Of a DNA stretch of 64,000 nucleotides, positions 1 through 8,257 are shown piece after piece. The notes below the pieces were generated by a model. The model saw only the letters and a list, made by a program, of their open reading frames with translations. It ran no database searches and was not told the origin of the DNA. The DNA is taken from the NCBI GenBank assembly GCA_024711345.1, contig JANJTA010000026.1:1-64000 (forward strand). The letters run 5' to 3'. The translations under genes were made by a program, and so were the position numbers. Each line of letters starts with the position of its first letter. Positions within the stretch are counted from its first letter, which is position 1. The stretch is from Rhodanobacter sp. GTDB taxonomy: Bacteria > Pseudomonadota > Gammaproteobacteria > Xanthomonadales > Rhodanobacteraceae.

Positions 1-468
<468 letters not shown>

Positions 469-492
469 CTAGGCGATCGCCCAATTGGGCTA

Positions 493-506
493 CTGACCTG
501 GGTCAA
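493..506 (-). promoter_or_regulatory. FNR/DNR-type box upstream of nirK
   Basis: On the minus strand this reads TTGACCCAGGTCAG, which keeps the TGA-N6-TCA core of FNR-family sites (consensus TTGAT-N4-ATCAA). Its centre is 64 bp upstream of the nirK ATG, so a site at -41.5 would give a start of transcription near 458. The fnr gene itself is 1.5 kb away. Inference from sequence match only. Confidence 0.7.
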
Positions 507-554
507 GCCGGAGTCCGCCGGAACCGCACTGCGTCACCCTGCCGCGGCACGCCC

Positions 555-1805
555 TCACCCAGGCTTGCCGTCCGCCCGCGGCGTCAGGTAAATCCAGGCC
601 GAGCGCAACACCCACGGCAGGAACGCCAGCAGCCAGCCGTAGGCGGCGATCACCAGCCACAGGTAGACATCCCCGCCCAGCTCGGCACGGATGCGCAGCA
701 GCGCCACCACCTGCAGCAGGGCGAAGCACAGCCACGCCACCTTGCCCATCTGCATCGGTCGGCCGGAGTGGCCCTGGGTCACCCGCGTCACCATGGCCAC
801 CAGCATCGAGCCGAAGAAGCCGATCGCCAGCGCGTGCAGCGGCGCGCGGCCGAGGATGTGTTGCCCGCTGGTCGCGTACACCACGTCCTGCACCGCGTAC
901 AGCACGAACGCCACCGGCAGCCACGCGAAGGCCAGGTGCAGCACGGCCAGGATGCCTGGGCGCATGGCCCGCCAGGGCCGCCAGCTCAGCGAATGCCACG
1001 CGAACACCAGCGCCAGCGGCACGTCGACCAGCCACAGCCAGCCCAACGCGCCGCGCCATTCCAGCAGCAGGTGCGCCAGCAGCAGCACCCACACCACCGG
1101 CATGCTCCAGTTCGGCCGGATCACCTCGTAGCCTTTCACGATGTTGCCGGTGAAGAACGGCAGCATGCGGTGCATCACCGAAAAATAGATCGGCAGCAGC
1201 AGGCCATAGGTGCCCAGCTTGATCGCCAGCAGCGCGCAATCCGCCGGCGCGCCGAACAGGTAGACCAGGAATACCGCCAGCCCCAAGCAGCCCAGGCTCA
1301 ACGCCATCAGACAGGAACGCGCATGACCCTTGCGCTCGGCCACCGAGGCGCGCAGCACGCCTCCCAGCGTCCACACGCCGACCAGGTAGCCGGCCAGCAT
1401 CACCGCGATGCCCAGCTTCAGCAGCCACGGCAGGTCGAGCAGGCCCACGTTCGCCAGCACGTAGCCGCCGAACACGCAGCCGGCGACCGGCAGGAAGCGC
1501 GTGCGCGGCAGATCGGGGCGGCCCAGCCACTTGGGAAACGTGGTCATCAGGAAGCCGAACATGAACAGCGGGAACAGGCCGTACTGGATCAGCATCGCGT
1601 GCGCCCAGCCCGGCGGGATCGACGGCTGCGGCCAGCCGGCCAGGCCGAAGCGCATCCAGGTCAACTCCACCGCCCACCAGGTCATGCTGAGCAGCACCGC
1701 GATGGTGCCGGCCAGGAACAGCGGCCGATGCGGAGCGGCGGCCAGCAAGGCGGTCAATTGTGGCGGCGCGGCCACCGTTGCCGCAGAAGATCGTGATTCA
1801 GCCAT
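555..1805 (-). CDS. nnrS: NnrS family heme-copper membrane protein
   Basis: NnrS proteins are multi-spanning inner-membrane heme/copper proteins that protect against nitric oxide and nitrosative stress and are usually controlled by FNR/NNR-type regulators. This 416-residue product is almost entirely hydrophobic helices (about 12), with family-typical stretches near residues 30-110 (RPLFLAG, LFPLFMFGFLMTTFPKWLGRP) and conserved His residues in membrane segments such as SVMHRMLPFFTGNI. The ATG at 1805 is chosen because the reading frame upstream lacks hydrophobic or family-like sequence. It sits between nirK and fnr with an FNR-type box upstream, fitting a role in NO handling next to NirK. Confidence 0.93.
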   Translation of the reverse strand: MAESRSSAATVAAPPQLTALLAAAPHRPLFLAGTIAVLLSMTWWAVELTWMRFGLAGWPQPSIPPGWAHAMLIQYGLFPLFMFGFLMTTFPKWLGRPDLPRTRFLPVAGCVFGGYVLANVGLLDLPWLLKLGIAVMLAGYLVGVWTLGGVLRASVAERKGHARSCLMALSLGCLGLAVFLVYLFGAPADCALLAIKLGTYGLLLPIYFSVMHRMLPFFTGNIVKGYEVIRPNWSMPVVWVLLLAHLLLEWRGALGWLWLVDVPLALVFAWHSLSWRPWRAMRPGILAVLHLAFAWLPVAFVLYAVQDVVYATSGQHILGRAPLHALAIGFFGSMLVAMVTRVTQGHSGRPMQMGKVAWLCFALLQVVALLRIRAELGGDVYLWLVIAAYGWLLAFLPWVLRSAWIYLTPRADGKPG

Positions 1806-1866
1806 GCCGACGCCAACCCGAACGAGAATGATTCGCCATGGTGGCAGGGTAGCACCGGCGTGGGCA

Positions 1867-1880
1867 CTGATCTGGGTCAG
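1867..1880 (-). promoter_or_regulatory. FNR/DNR-type box upstream of nnrS
   Basis: Minus-strand CTGACCCAGATCAG keeps the TGA-N6-TCA core, with C/G in place of the outer T/A. The centre is 68 bp upstream of the nnrS ATG and lies in the 98-bp gap after fnr, so nnrS probably has its own oxygen/NO-controlled promoter. Confidence 0.6.
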
Positions 1881-1903
1881 CCGGCCGCAGCGCCTCGCGA
1901 CGC

Positions 1904-2665
1904 CTACTCCGGCAGCAGCGCCTGCCCGATCTCGCGCAGCTTCTTCGGGTTCAGCAGTTCCAGCTCGCGCCCCTCGATCTCGATCAACTGCTGGCTGCGG
2001 AAGCGGCTGAGCACGCGGCTGACGGTTTCCGCGGCCAGGCGCAGGTAGTTGGCGATGTCGCCGCGCGACATGCTGAGGTGGAAGCGCGTGGCGGAGAAGC
2101 CGCGCACGGCATAGCGTCCGGCCAGATCCATCAGGAACGCGGCGACGCGCTCGTCGGCGCTGTGGTCGCCGGCGAGCAGGCTGGCCGTGCCCAGCTCCTT
2201 GCTCAGCATGCGGAACAGGTGCTGCTGCACGGCGGGGATGCGCGAGGCCAGCGCGCTCATCGCAGGGAACGAGAAGCGGCAGAAGTAGGCGGTATCCAGC
2301 GCCACCGCGTCGCAGGGGAAATGCTCCGGGTAGATCGCGTTGAGGCCGATCACCTCGCCCGGCAGGTAGAAGCCCAGCACCTGCTCGCGGCCCTCCTTGT
2401 CGACCATGCGGGTCTTCACCGTGCCGGCGCGCACGGCGAAGATCGCGCGGAACGGGTCGCCGGTGCGGAAGATGTGCTCGCCCGCGCGGAACGGGCCCAC
2501 GTGCTCGACCAGGCATTGCAGCTCGGCCAGTTCCGGCTTGTCGTAGCCGGCCGCGATGCAGGCGCTGGAGAACGCGCAGGTGCCGCAGAAGCGCGTCTCG
2601 TCGCCGTCGTCGGCAATCGGGCTGGGCGGCTCGGGCAGACGCCCTGCCAGGGGCTTGGATGGCAT
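1904..2665 (-). CDS. fnr: FNR-type oxygen-sensing transcription factor (CRP/FNR family)
   Basis: Global activator of anaerobic genes that senses oxygen through a [4Fe-4S] cluster. The 253-residue product has the N-terminal Cys27-X2-Cys30-X5-Cys36 and a fourth Cys129 that align with C20, C23, C29 and C122 of E. coli FNR. A cyclic-nucleotide-like beta barrel (about 45-150) and a C-terminal winged helix follow. The recognition helix (about 208-222, AAETVSRVLSRF) has the E-x2-S-R pattern that reads TTGAT half-sites. These cysteines argue for FNR/Anr rather than a cluster-less Dnr. The ATG at 2665 is 35 bp downstream of hemN, so the two are probably co-transcribed from the FNR box at 4137-4150. 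This implies autoregulation. Confidence 0.93.
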   Translation of the reverse strand: MPSKPLAGRLPEPPSPIADDGDETRFCGTCAFSSACIAAGYDKPELAELQCLVEHVGPFRAGEHIFRTGDPFRAIFAVRAGTVKTRMVDKEGREQVLGFYLPGEVIGLNAIYPEHFPCDAVALDTAYFCRFSFPAMSALASRIPAVQQHLFRMLSKELGTASLLAGDHSADERVAAFLMDLAGRYAVRGFSATRFHLSMSRGDIANYLRLAAETVSRVLSRFRSQQLIEIEGRELELLNPKKLREIGQALLPE

Positions 2666-2700
2666 GATGGTGATGGGCTGCCGGGTTGGGGCTGCGTGGA

Positions 2701-4101
2701 TCAGATCACGCGCGAATAGCGTGGGGCCTGTGCCGCGTCGTCCAGATAGGCGTCGAAGCACATGGCGATGATACGCAACAGCAGCCGCCCCCGCGAGGTG
2801 ACCCGGATCTCGCGCGGAGTTTCCGTGACCAACCCATCCTCGACCAGCGCCGCCAGGCGCTGCCGCTCGCGCGCGAAGTACTCGTCGAACAGCAGGCGGT
2901 GACGCGCGCCGAACGCCTGCTTGTCCACGTTGCCGTGGCACATCAATTCGTTGATCAGTTCGCGCCGGATCAGGTCGTCCTCGTCCAGCTGCAGCCCGCG
3001 CATCAGCGGCAGGCGGCCGGCGTCCAGCGCGGCGTAGTAGCCGATCAGGTCGCGCGCGTTCTGGCTGTAGCTGTCGCCGATGCGGCCGATCGCGCTGACG
3101 CCCAGGCCCACGATGTCGCAGTCGCCGTGGGTCGAGTAGCCCTGGAAGTTGCGTTGCAGCGTGCCGGCACGCTGCGCCAGCACCAGCTCGTCGCTGGCCT
3201 TGGCGAAATGGTCCATGCCGATGTAGACGTAGCCGGCCGCCGACAGGTGCTCCAGCGCGCGGCCGAACAGCGCCAGCCGGGTGGCGGCGTCGGGCAGGTC
3301 GGCGGCGTTGATCTGCCGCTGCGCCTTGAACATCTCCGGCAGGTGCGCATAGCCGTACACCGCCACCCGATCCGGGTTCAGCGCCACCACCTGGTCCAGC
3401 GTGCGGCTGAAGCCGTCCACCTGCTGGAACGGCAGGCCGTAGATCAGGTCGACGCTGGCCGAGCGGAAACCTGACGTCCGCGCCGCCTCGATCACCTCGC
3501 GGGTCTGCTCGAAGCTCTGGATCCGGTTCACCGCCTTCTGCACCACCGGATCGAAATCCTGGATGCCCACCGAGAGCCGGTTGAAGCCCAGCTCGCCCAT
3601 GGCGCGGATGTAGGCGGCGTCGGCGAAGCGCGGGTCGATCTCGATGCCGTACTCGCGGTCCGCCGCGTGGCTGAAGCTGAAATGCCGCGCCAGCGATTCC
3701 AGCAGTTCGCCCATGTGCGCGATGTCGAGGAAGTTCGGCGTGCCCCCGCCGAAGTGCAGCTGGCGCACCGGGCGGTCGCGGTCGAACAGCGGCGCGATCA
3801 GCTCGATCTCGCGGTACACCCGTTCCAGGTAGCGGTCGGCCTGGGTCACGTCGCGGGTGATCACCCGGTTGCAGCCGCAGTAGAAGCACGGGCTCATGCA
3901 GAACGGCACGTGCACGTACACCGACAGCGGACGCGGGATCGGCTCCTCGTTGGAAGCACGGATCACCGCACGCAGGGCCGCCTCGTCGAACTCGGCCTTG
4001 AACTGCGGCGCGGTCGGGTAGCTGGTGTAGCGCGGCCCGGCCACGTCGTAGCGGGCGATCAGCGCCGGGTCGAATTCGGGAGGAACGATGGGAATGGCCA
4101 T
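2701..4101 (-). CDS. hemN: Oxygen-independent coproporphyrinogen III dehydrogenase
   Basis: Radical-SAM enzyme that decarboxylates two propionates of coproporphyrinogen III to give protoporphyrinogen IX without oxygen, in heme synthesis. The 466-residue product matches E. coli HemN end to end: N-terminal RYTSYPTAPQF, the cluster motif Cys68-X3-Cys72-X2-Cys75 with the extra Cys77, the SAM motif GGGTPN, and the C-terminal SRVI. It heads a likely hemN-fnr operon, supplying heme for anaerobic respiration. The ATG at 4101 is the only start fitting the family N-terminus. It lacks an obvious Shine-Dalgarno, and a near-perfect FNR box is centred 42 bp upstream. Confidence 0.97.
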   Translation of the reverse strand: MAIPIVPPEFDPALIARYDVAGPRYTSYPTAPQFKAEFDEAALRAVIRASNEEPIPRPLSVYVHVPFCMSPCFYCGCNRVITRDVTQADRYLERVYREIELIAPLFDRDRPVRQLHFGGGTPNFLDIAHMGELLESLARHFSFSHAADREYGIEIDPRFADAAYIRAMGELGFNRLSVGIQDFDPVVQKAVNRIQSFEQTREVIEAARTSGFRSASVDLIYGLPFQQVDGFSRTLDQVVALNPDRVAVYGYAHLPEMFKAQRQINAADLPDAATRLALFGRALEHLSAAGYVYIGMDHFAKASDELVLAQRAGTLQRNFQGYSTHGDCDIVGLGVSAIGRIGDSYSQNARDLIGYYAALDAGRLPLMRGLQLDEDDLIRRELINELMCHGNVDKQAFGARHRLLFDEYFARERQRLAALVEDGLVTETPREIRVTSRGRLLLRIIAMCFDAYLDDAAQAPRYSRVI

Positions 4102-4136
4102 GCTGCCGAGTCTGTCGGGGGGCCTGTCAGGATGCC

Positions 4137-4150
4137 TTGATCCGGGTCAA
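4137..4150 (-). promoter_or_regulatory. Near-consensus FNR box at hemN-fnr promoter
   Basis: TTGATCCGGGTCAA on the plus strand (TTGACCCGGATCAA on minus) differs from the palindromic consensus TTGAT-N4-ATCAA at one base. It is the best of the three boxes in this block. The centre is about 42 bp from the hemN start codon, so class II activation at -41.5 would start transcription at or next to the ATG. Confidence 0.85.
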
Positions 4151-4196
4151 TTCGCACGCCGGTCGCGGCGACCTGCCGCAGCACCGGCGGCGCGGC

Positions 4197-5183
4197 TCAG
4201 TGCCGGTACGCTTCGATGCGCTGTTCGATGGCGCCGAAGATGGAGGCGCCGGCGGCATCGGTGACGTCGATCTTCAGGCGGTCGCCGAACTTCAGGAACG
4301 GCGTGCTCGGATGCCCGTCACGCAGGGTTTCCACCGTACGTTGCTCGGCCAGGCAGGAGGCGCCCTTGCCGGTGTCCTGGTTGGCGATGGTGCCGGAGCC
4401 GACGATGGTGCCGGCGGTCAGCGGCCGCGTCTTCGCCGCGTGGGCGACCAGTTCGGCGAAGCTGAACTGCATGTCCACGCCGCACTCGGCTTCGCCGAAC
4501 CAGGCGCCGTTGAGCCAGGTGCGCATCGGCAGGTGCAGCTTGTCGCCAGCCCAGGACGCGCCCAGCTCGTCCGGCGTCACCAGCACCGGCGACAGCGCCG
4601 AACGCGGCTTGCTCTGCAGGAAGCCGAAGCCCTTGGCCAGCTCGGCCGGAATCAGCCCGCGCAGGCTGACGTCGTTGATCAGCCCGACCAGTTGGATGTG
4701 TTCCGACGCCTCGGCCGGCGTGGCCGCCATCGGCACGTCGTCGGTGACCACCACCACCTCGGCTTCCAGGTCGATGCCGTAGTCCTCGCTGGGCACCAGC
4801 ACCGGGTCGCGGGGGCCAAGGAAGCCGGCACTGGTGGCCTGGTACATCAGCGGGTCGGTGTAGAAGCTGGCCGGCACCTCGGCGCCGCGCGCCTTGCGCA
4901 CGCGCTCCACGTGCGGCAGATAGGCGCTGCCGTCGACGAACTCGTAGGCGCGCGGCAGCGGCGCGGCAAGCATCGCCACGTCCAGCGCGAACGCGCCCGC
5001 CGCGGTGCCGGCATTCAGCGCGTCGGACAGCGCGTTCAGCCGCGGCGCGGCGTTCGACCAGTCGTCCAGCGCCGCCTGCAGCGTCGGCGCGATGCCGTCC
5101 GCCTTCACCGCGCGGGAAAGATCGCGGCTGACCACCACCAGCGTGCCGTCGCGGCCGCCATCCTTGAGAGATCCGAGTTTCAT
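4197..5183 (-). CDS. Fumarylacetoacetate hydrolase family protein
   Basis: Predicted final enzyme of tyrosine/homogentisate breakdown, cleaving fumarylacetoacetate to fumarate and acetoacetate. The 328-residue product has an N-terminal SH3-like part and the FAH catalytic fold. Metal-binding acidic residues lie in YGIDLEAEVVVVTDDVP, and GTIVGSGTIANQD and FLKFGDRLKI are typical of the short bacterial FAH class. It is third in the operon hppD-hmgA-FAH, 37 bp after hmgA. No maleylacetoacetate isomerase gene is adjacent, so that step would come from elsewhere or be bypassed. The family also contains related hydrolases, but the operon makes this role the likely one. Confidence 0.9.
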   Translation of the reverse strand: MKLGSLKDGGRDGTLVVVSRDLSRAVKADGIAPTLQAALDDWSNAAPRLNALSDALNAGTAAGAFALDVAMLAAPLPRAYEFVDGSAYLPHVERVRKARGAEVPASFYTDPLMYQATSAGFLGPRDPVLVPSEDYGIDLEAEVVVVTDDVPMAATPAEASEHIQLVGLINDVSLRGLIPAELAKGFGFLQSKPRSALSPVLVTPDELGASWAGDKLHLPMRTWLNGAWFGEAECGVDMQFSFAELVAHAAKTRPLTAGTIVGSGTIANQDTGKGASCLAEQRTVETLRDGHPSTPFLKFGDRLKIDVTDAAGASIFGAIEQRIEAYRH

Positions 5184-5220
5184 CGTGCTGCCTTGTGCCT
5201 GCTGCGTGGAGGGAGCGCCG

Positions 5221-6519
5221 TCACGGCGTGAAATGCTTGCCGATATCCTGCCAGCAACGGTAGTAGTCGCGCTGCAGTTGCGGCGCCTCCAGCGCCTGGC
5301 GGGTGGGACGGATCACCTTGCGCGTCTCGAACATGAAGGCCATGGTGCCGCCGATCACGTCCGGCTTCGACAGGTCGGCCTTCGACGCCTTTTCGAAGGT
5401 GGCCGCGTCCGGGCCGTGACCGCTCATGCAATTGTGCAGGCTGGCGCCGCCGGGCACGAAACCCTCGGCCTTGGCGTCGTACACGCCGGTGATCAGGCCC
5501 ATGAACTCGCTGGCCACGTTGCGGTGGAACCACGGCGGGCGGAAGGTGTGCTGCGCCACCAGCCAGCGCGGCGGGAAGATCGCGAAGTCCATGTTGGCCG
5601 TGCCGGGCGTGTCGCTGGCCGAGGTCAGCACGGTGAAGAGGCACGGATCGGGGTGGTCGACGCTGATCGAGCCGATGGTATTGAAGCGGCGCAGGTCGTA
5701 CTTGTACGGCGCGTAGTTGCCGTGCCAGGCCACCACGTCCAGCGGCGAGTGGCCGATTGCGGCCGTCCACAGCGTACCCTGGAACTTGGTCACCAGTTCG
5801 AACGCGCCCTCGACGTCCTCGAATGCCGCCACCGGCGTGAGGAAGTCGCGCGCATTGGCCAGCCCGTTGGAGCCGATCGGGCCCAGCTCCGGCAGGCGCA
5901 ACAACGCGCCGAAGTTCTCGCAGACGTAGCCGCGGGCCTCGCCGTCGGGCAGCTCGACGCGGAAACGCACGCCGCGCGGGACCACCGCGATCTCCTGCGG
6001 CTCGATCTCGAGCACGCCCAGCTCGGTGGCCAGGTGCAGCCGGCCCTGCTGCGGCACGATCAGCAGCTCGCCGTCGGCGTTGCAGAAGAAGCGGCCCTGC
6101 ATCGAGCGATTCGCCGCGTAGAGGTGGATGCCGATGCCGCCCTGCTCGGCCGCGCCGCCGTTGCCGGCGATCGTCACCAGGCCGTCGAGGAAGTCGGTGG
6201 GCTTTGCCGGTGCCGGCCAGGGATCCCAGCGCAGCTGGTTCGGCGTGGCCGGCGCCTCGTCGAAGCGGTTGTGGAAGTGCTCGTGCGCCAGCGGCGCGAA
6301 CGGCTCGTGCACCGCCGCCGGACGGATCCGGTACAGCCAGCTGCGCCGGTTCAGGTGCCGCGGCGCGGTGAACGCGGTGCCGGACAACTGCTCGGCGTAC
6401 AGCCCGTGCGCCACGCGCTGCGGCGAGTTCTGGCCGACCGGCAGCACGCCGGGCATCGCCTCGCTGGCGAATTCGTTGCCGAAGCCGGATTGGTAGCCCT
6501 TGCCCACGATCGTTGCCAT
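5221..6519 (-). CDS. hmgA: Homogentisate 1,2-dioxygenase
   Basis: Iron(II) ring-cleaving dioxygenase that converts homogentisate to maleylacetoacetate. The 432-residue length and sequence fit the family throughout: N-terminal [14 protein letters not shown], central [20 protein letters not shown], and [19 protein letters not shown], which carries His/Glu iron ligands, followed by [15 protein letters not shown]. The open frame extends far upstream, but the ATG at 6519 is preceded by GAAGGAG at good spacing and gives the family N-terminus. It lies 11 bp after hppD and 37 bp before the FAH gene. Confidence 0.97.
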   Translation of the reverse strand: MATIVGKGYQSGFGNEFASEAMPGVLPVGQNSPQRVAHGLYAEQLSGTAFTAPRHLNRRSWLYRIRPAAVHEPFAPLAHEHFHNRFDEAPATPNQLRWDPWPAPAKPTDFLDGLVTIAGNGGAAEQGGIGIHLYAANRSMQGRFFCNADGELLIVPQQGRLHLATELGVLEIEPQEIAVVPRGVRFRVELPDGEARGYVCENFGALLRLPELGPIGSNGLANARDFLTPVAAFEDVEGAFELVTKFQGTLWTAAIGHSPLDVVAWHGNYAPYKYDLRRFNTIGSISVDHPDPCLFTVLTSASDTPGTANMDFAIFPPRWLVAQHTFRPPWFHRNVASEFMGLITGVYDAKAEGFVPGGASLHNCMSGHGPDAATFEKASKADLSKPDVIGGTMAFMFETRKVIRPTRQALEAPQLQRDYYRCWQDIGKHFTP

Positions 6520-6530
6520 GCACCGCTCCT

Positions 6531-7616
6531 TCAGAGGAAACCGCGCTTCATCTGGTCGCGCTCGATCGACTCGAACAGCGCCTGGAAGTTGCCTTCGCCG
6601 AAACCCTCGTTGCCCTTGCGCTGGATGATCTCGAAGAAGATCGGGCCGATCGCGTTCTGGGTGAAGATCTGCAGCAGCTTGCGCTGCTTCGTCTCCGGGT
6701 CGGCGTCGATCAGGATCTTGTTCCTCGCCAGCCGCGGCACGTCCTCGCCGTGGTTGGGGATGCGCTGGTCGATCACGTCGAAGTAGGTGTCCGGCGTGTC
6801 GAGGAATTCCACGCCGGCGGCGCGCATCGCCTCCACCGTGGCGTAGATGTCGTCGGTGAAGCAGGCGATGTGCTGGATGCCTTCGCCGTGGTAGGCGTCG
6901 AGGTATTCGTTGATCTGGCTCTTCGGGTCGCTCGACTCGTTCAGCGGGATGCGCACGATGCCGTCCGGCGCGGTCATCGCCTTGGACACCAGGCCGGTCT
7001 TGGCGCCCTTGATGTCGAAGTAGCGGATCTCGCGGAAGTTGAACAGCTTCTCGTAGTAGTCCGACCACTTCTGCATGTTGCCGAAATGCAGGTTGTGGGT
7101 GAGGTGGTCGATGAAGGTGAGGCCGAACCCCTTGGGGTTCGGCTCGGCACCGGGGATCGGCGCGTAGTCGGCGGCGTAGGCGTCGCCCGCGCGCGGCACC
7201 AGGTACAGCATGCAGTCGCCGATGCCCTTGACCACCGGCACCGCGATCGCCCGGCTGCCCGGCTTGTGCGTGACCGCCTCGCCGCCGTTGGCCAGCACCG
7301 CCGCCTCGACGTCGGCCACCGGCTTGCTGAAACGGATCGCGAAGCCGCAGGCGCTGGGGCCGTGCTTCGCGGCAAAATCGGCGGCGAACGAATCGGGATC
7401 CTCGTTGACCAGCAGGTTCACTCCGTTCTGCCGGTAGACGGTGATCGGGCGGGACTTGTGTTTCAGCACGGCGCTGAAGCCCATCCGCTGGAACAGCTCG
7501 TGCAGCTCGTGCGCGCGTCCGGCCGGGGCGGCGAACTCGACGAACTCGAAACCGTCGATGCCCATCGGATTCTCGAACGTGGTGACCTGCATGCCGGGAT
7601 TGGGTTGGGCGTTCAT
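6531..7616 (-). CDS. hppD: 4-hydroxyphenylpyruvate dioxygenase
   Basis: Converts 4-hydroxyphenylpyruvate to homogentisate, the committed step of tyrosine catabolism. The 361-residue protein has two VOC-type repeats. Family signatures include [17 protein letters not shown] (His ligand), the iron-binding region around [13 protein letters not shown], and the C-terminal [20 protein letters not shown]. The start at 7616 (MNAQPNPG) is preferred over an in-frame upstream ATG because AGGAGAG lies just before it and the upstream residues do not resemble the family. It is the first gene of hppD-hmgA-FAH and is divergent from a MarR gene, whose likely operator overlaps this promoter. Confidence 0.97.
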   Translation of the reverse strand: MNAQPNPGMQVTTFENPMGIDGFEFVEFAAPAGRAHELHELFQRMGFSAVLKHKSRPITVYRQNGVNLLVNEDPDSFAADFAAKHGPSACGFAIRFSKPVADVEAAVLANGGEAVTHKPGSRAIAVPVVKGIGDCMLYLVPRAGDAYAADYAPIPGAEPNPKGFGLTFIDHLTHNLHFGNMQKWSDYYEKLFNFREIRYFDIKGAKTGLVSKAMTAPDGIVRIPLNESSDPKSQINEYLDAYHGEGIQHIACFTDDIYATVEAMRAAGVEFLDTPDTYFDVIDQRIPNHGEDVPRLARNKILIDADPETKQRKLLQIFTQNAIGPIFFEIIQRKGNEGFGEGNFQALFESIERDQMKRGFL

Positions 7617-7683
7617 GGCGCTCTCCTCTGAGTCGGTGCACGATGGCTGCACGCAAGCGTGCCACCCGCAAGATTGGCCTTGC

Positions 7684-7712
7684 GTTATAGTTTCATTTGA
7701 AACCATTTGCAA
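7684..7712 (-). promoter_or_regulatory. hppD promoter with MarR-type operator in its spacer
   Basis: On the minus strand, -35 TTGCAA (7707-7712) and -10 TATAAC (7684-7689) are exactly 17 bp apart. The spacer contains a perfect inverted repeat, GTTTCA-TT-TGAAAC (7690-7703). A repressor bound there would block RNA polymerase directly. The site lies between hppD and the divergent marR-type gene and overlaps the upstream region of both, as expected for a self-controlled local repressor. Confidence 0.8.
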
Positions 7713-7726
7713 GGATCACCGCCGCA

Positions 7727-8188
7727 ATGCCCGTCAAGCGCCCTCCCGTTTCCGCCAAGGCCGAGCACGCCCCGCTGCAGCTGGAGCATTTCCTGCCGTA
7801 CCGGCTGTCGATCCTGTCCAACACGATCAGCCAGGCGATCGCCGACGACTACCAGCGCCGCTTCGACATCTCGGTGACCGAATGGCGGGTGATGGCCGTG
7901 CTGGCGCGCTACGCCGGCCTGTCCGCGCGCGAGGTGGCCGAGCGCACGGCGATGGACAAGGTGGCAGTGAGCCGCGCGCTGGCGCGGCTGGTCGAGGCCG
8001 GCCGGGTCGACCGCGCGGTGCACGACAACGACAAGCGCCGCTCGGTACTCAACCTCAGCAGCGCCGGTTGGGCGATCCACGACGTGGTCGCGCCGATGGC
8101 CCGCGCGCGCGAACGCGAAGCGCTGGCCAAGCTCGATGCGCAAGAGCGGCAATGGCTCACGCGCATCCTGGACAAGTTGCTGGCTTGA
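7727..8188 (+). CDS. MarR family transcriptional regulator
   Basis: A 153-residue winged-helix dimer of the MarR type. The DNA-binding domain spans about 45-115, with the recognition helix around MDKVAVSRALARLVEAGRV and the wing at DNDKRRSV. Such regulators usually repress a neighbouring catabolic operon until a phenolic ligand binds. The divergent hppD operon and the palindrome at 7690-7703 suggest it controls tyrosine/homogentisate catabolism and itself. The ligand is unknown. ATG 7727 (AAGGA upstream) is preferred to an in-frame TTG at 7697 that would lie inside the operator. Confidence 0.9.
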   Translation: MPVKRPPVSAKAEHAPLQLEHFLPYRLSILSNTISQAIADDYQRRFDISVTEWRVMAVLARYAGLSAREVAERTAMDKVAVSRALARLVEAGRVDRAVHDNDKRRSVLNLSSAGWAIHDVVAPMARAREREALAKLDAQERQWLTRILDKLLA

Positions 8189-8257
8189 GCGCGGGCAGGG
8201 GGCGCAGGGAGCGTCAAGGCGCCGCCGGGGCGCTCCGGCCCCGCCTGTTTTCCCGCC

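Noticed and set aside
7697-7726. In-frame TTG start for the MarR regulator
   Set aside because: It lies inside the operator/promoter palindrome and lacks a Shine-Dalgarno; ATG 7727 has AAGGA upstream.
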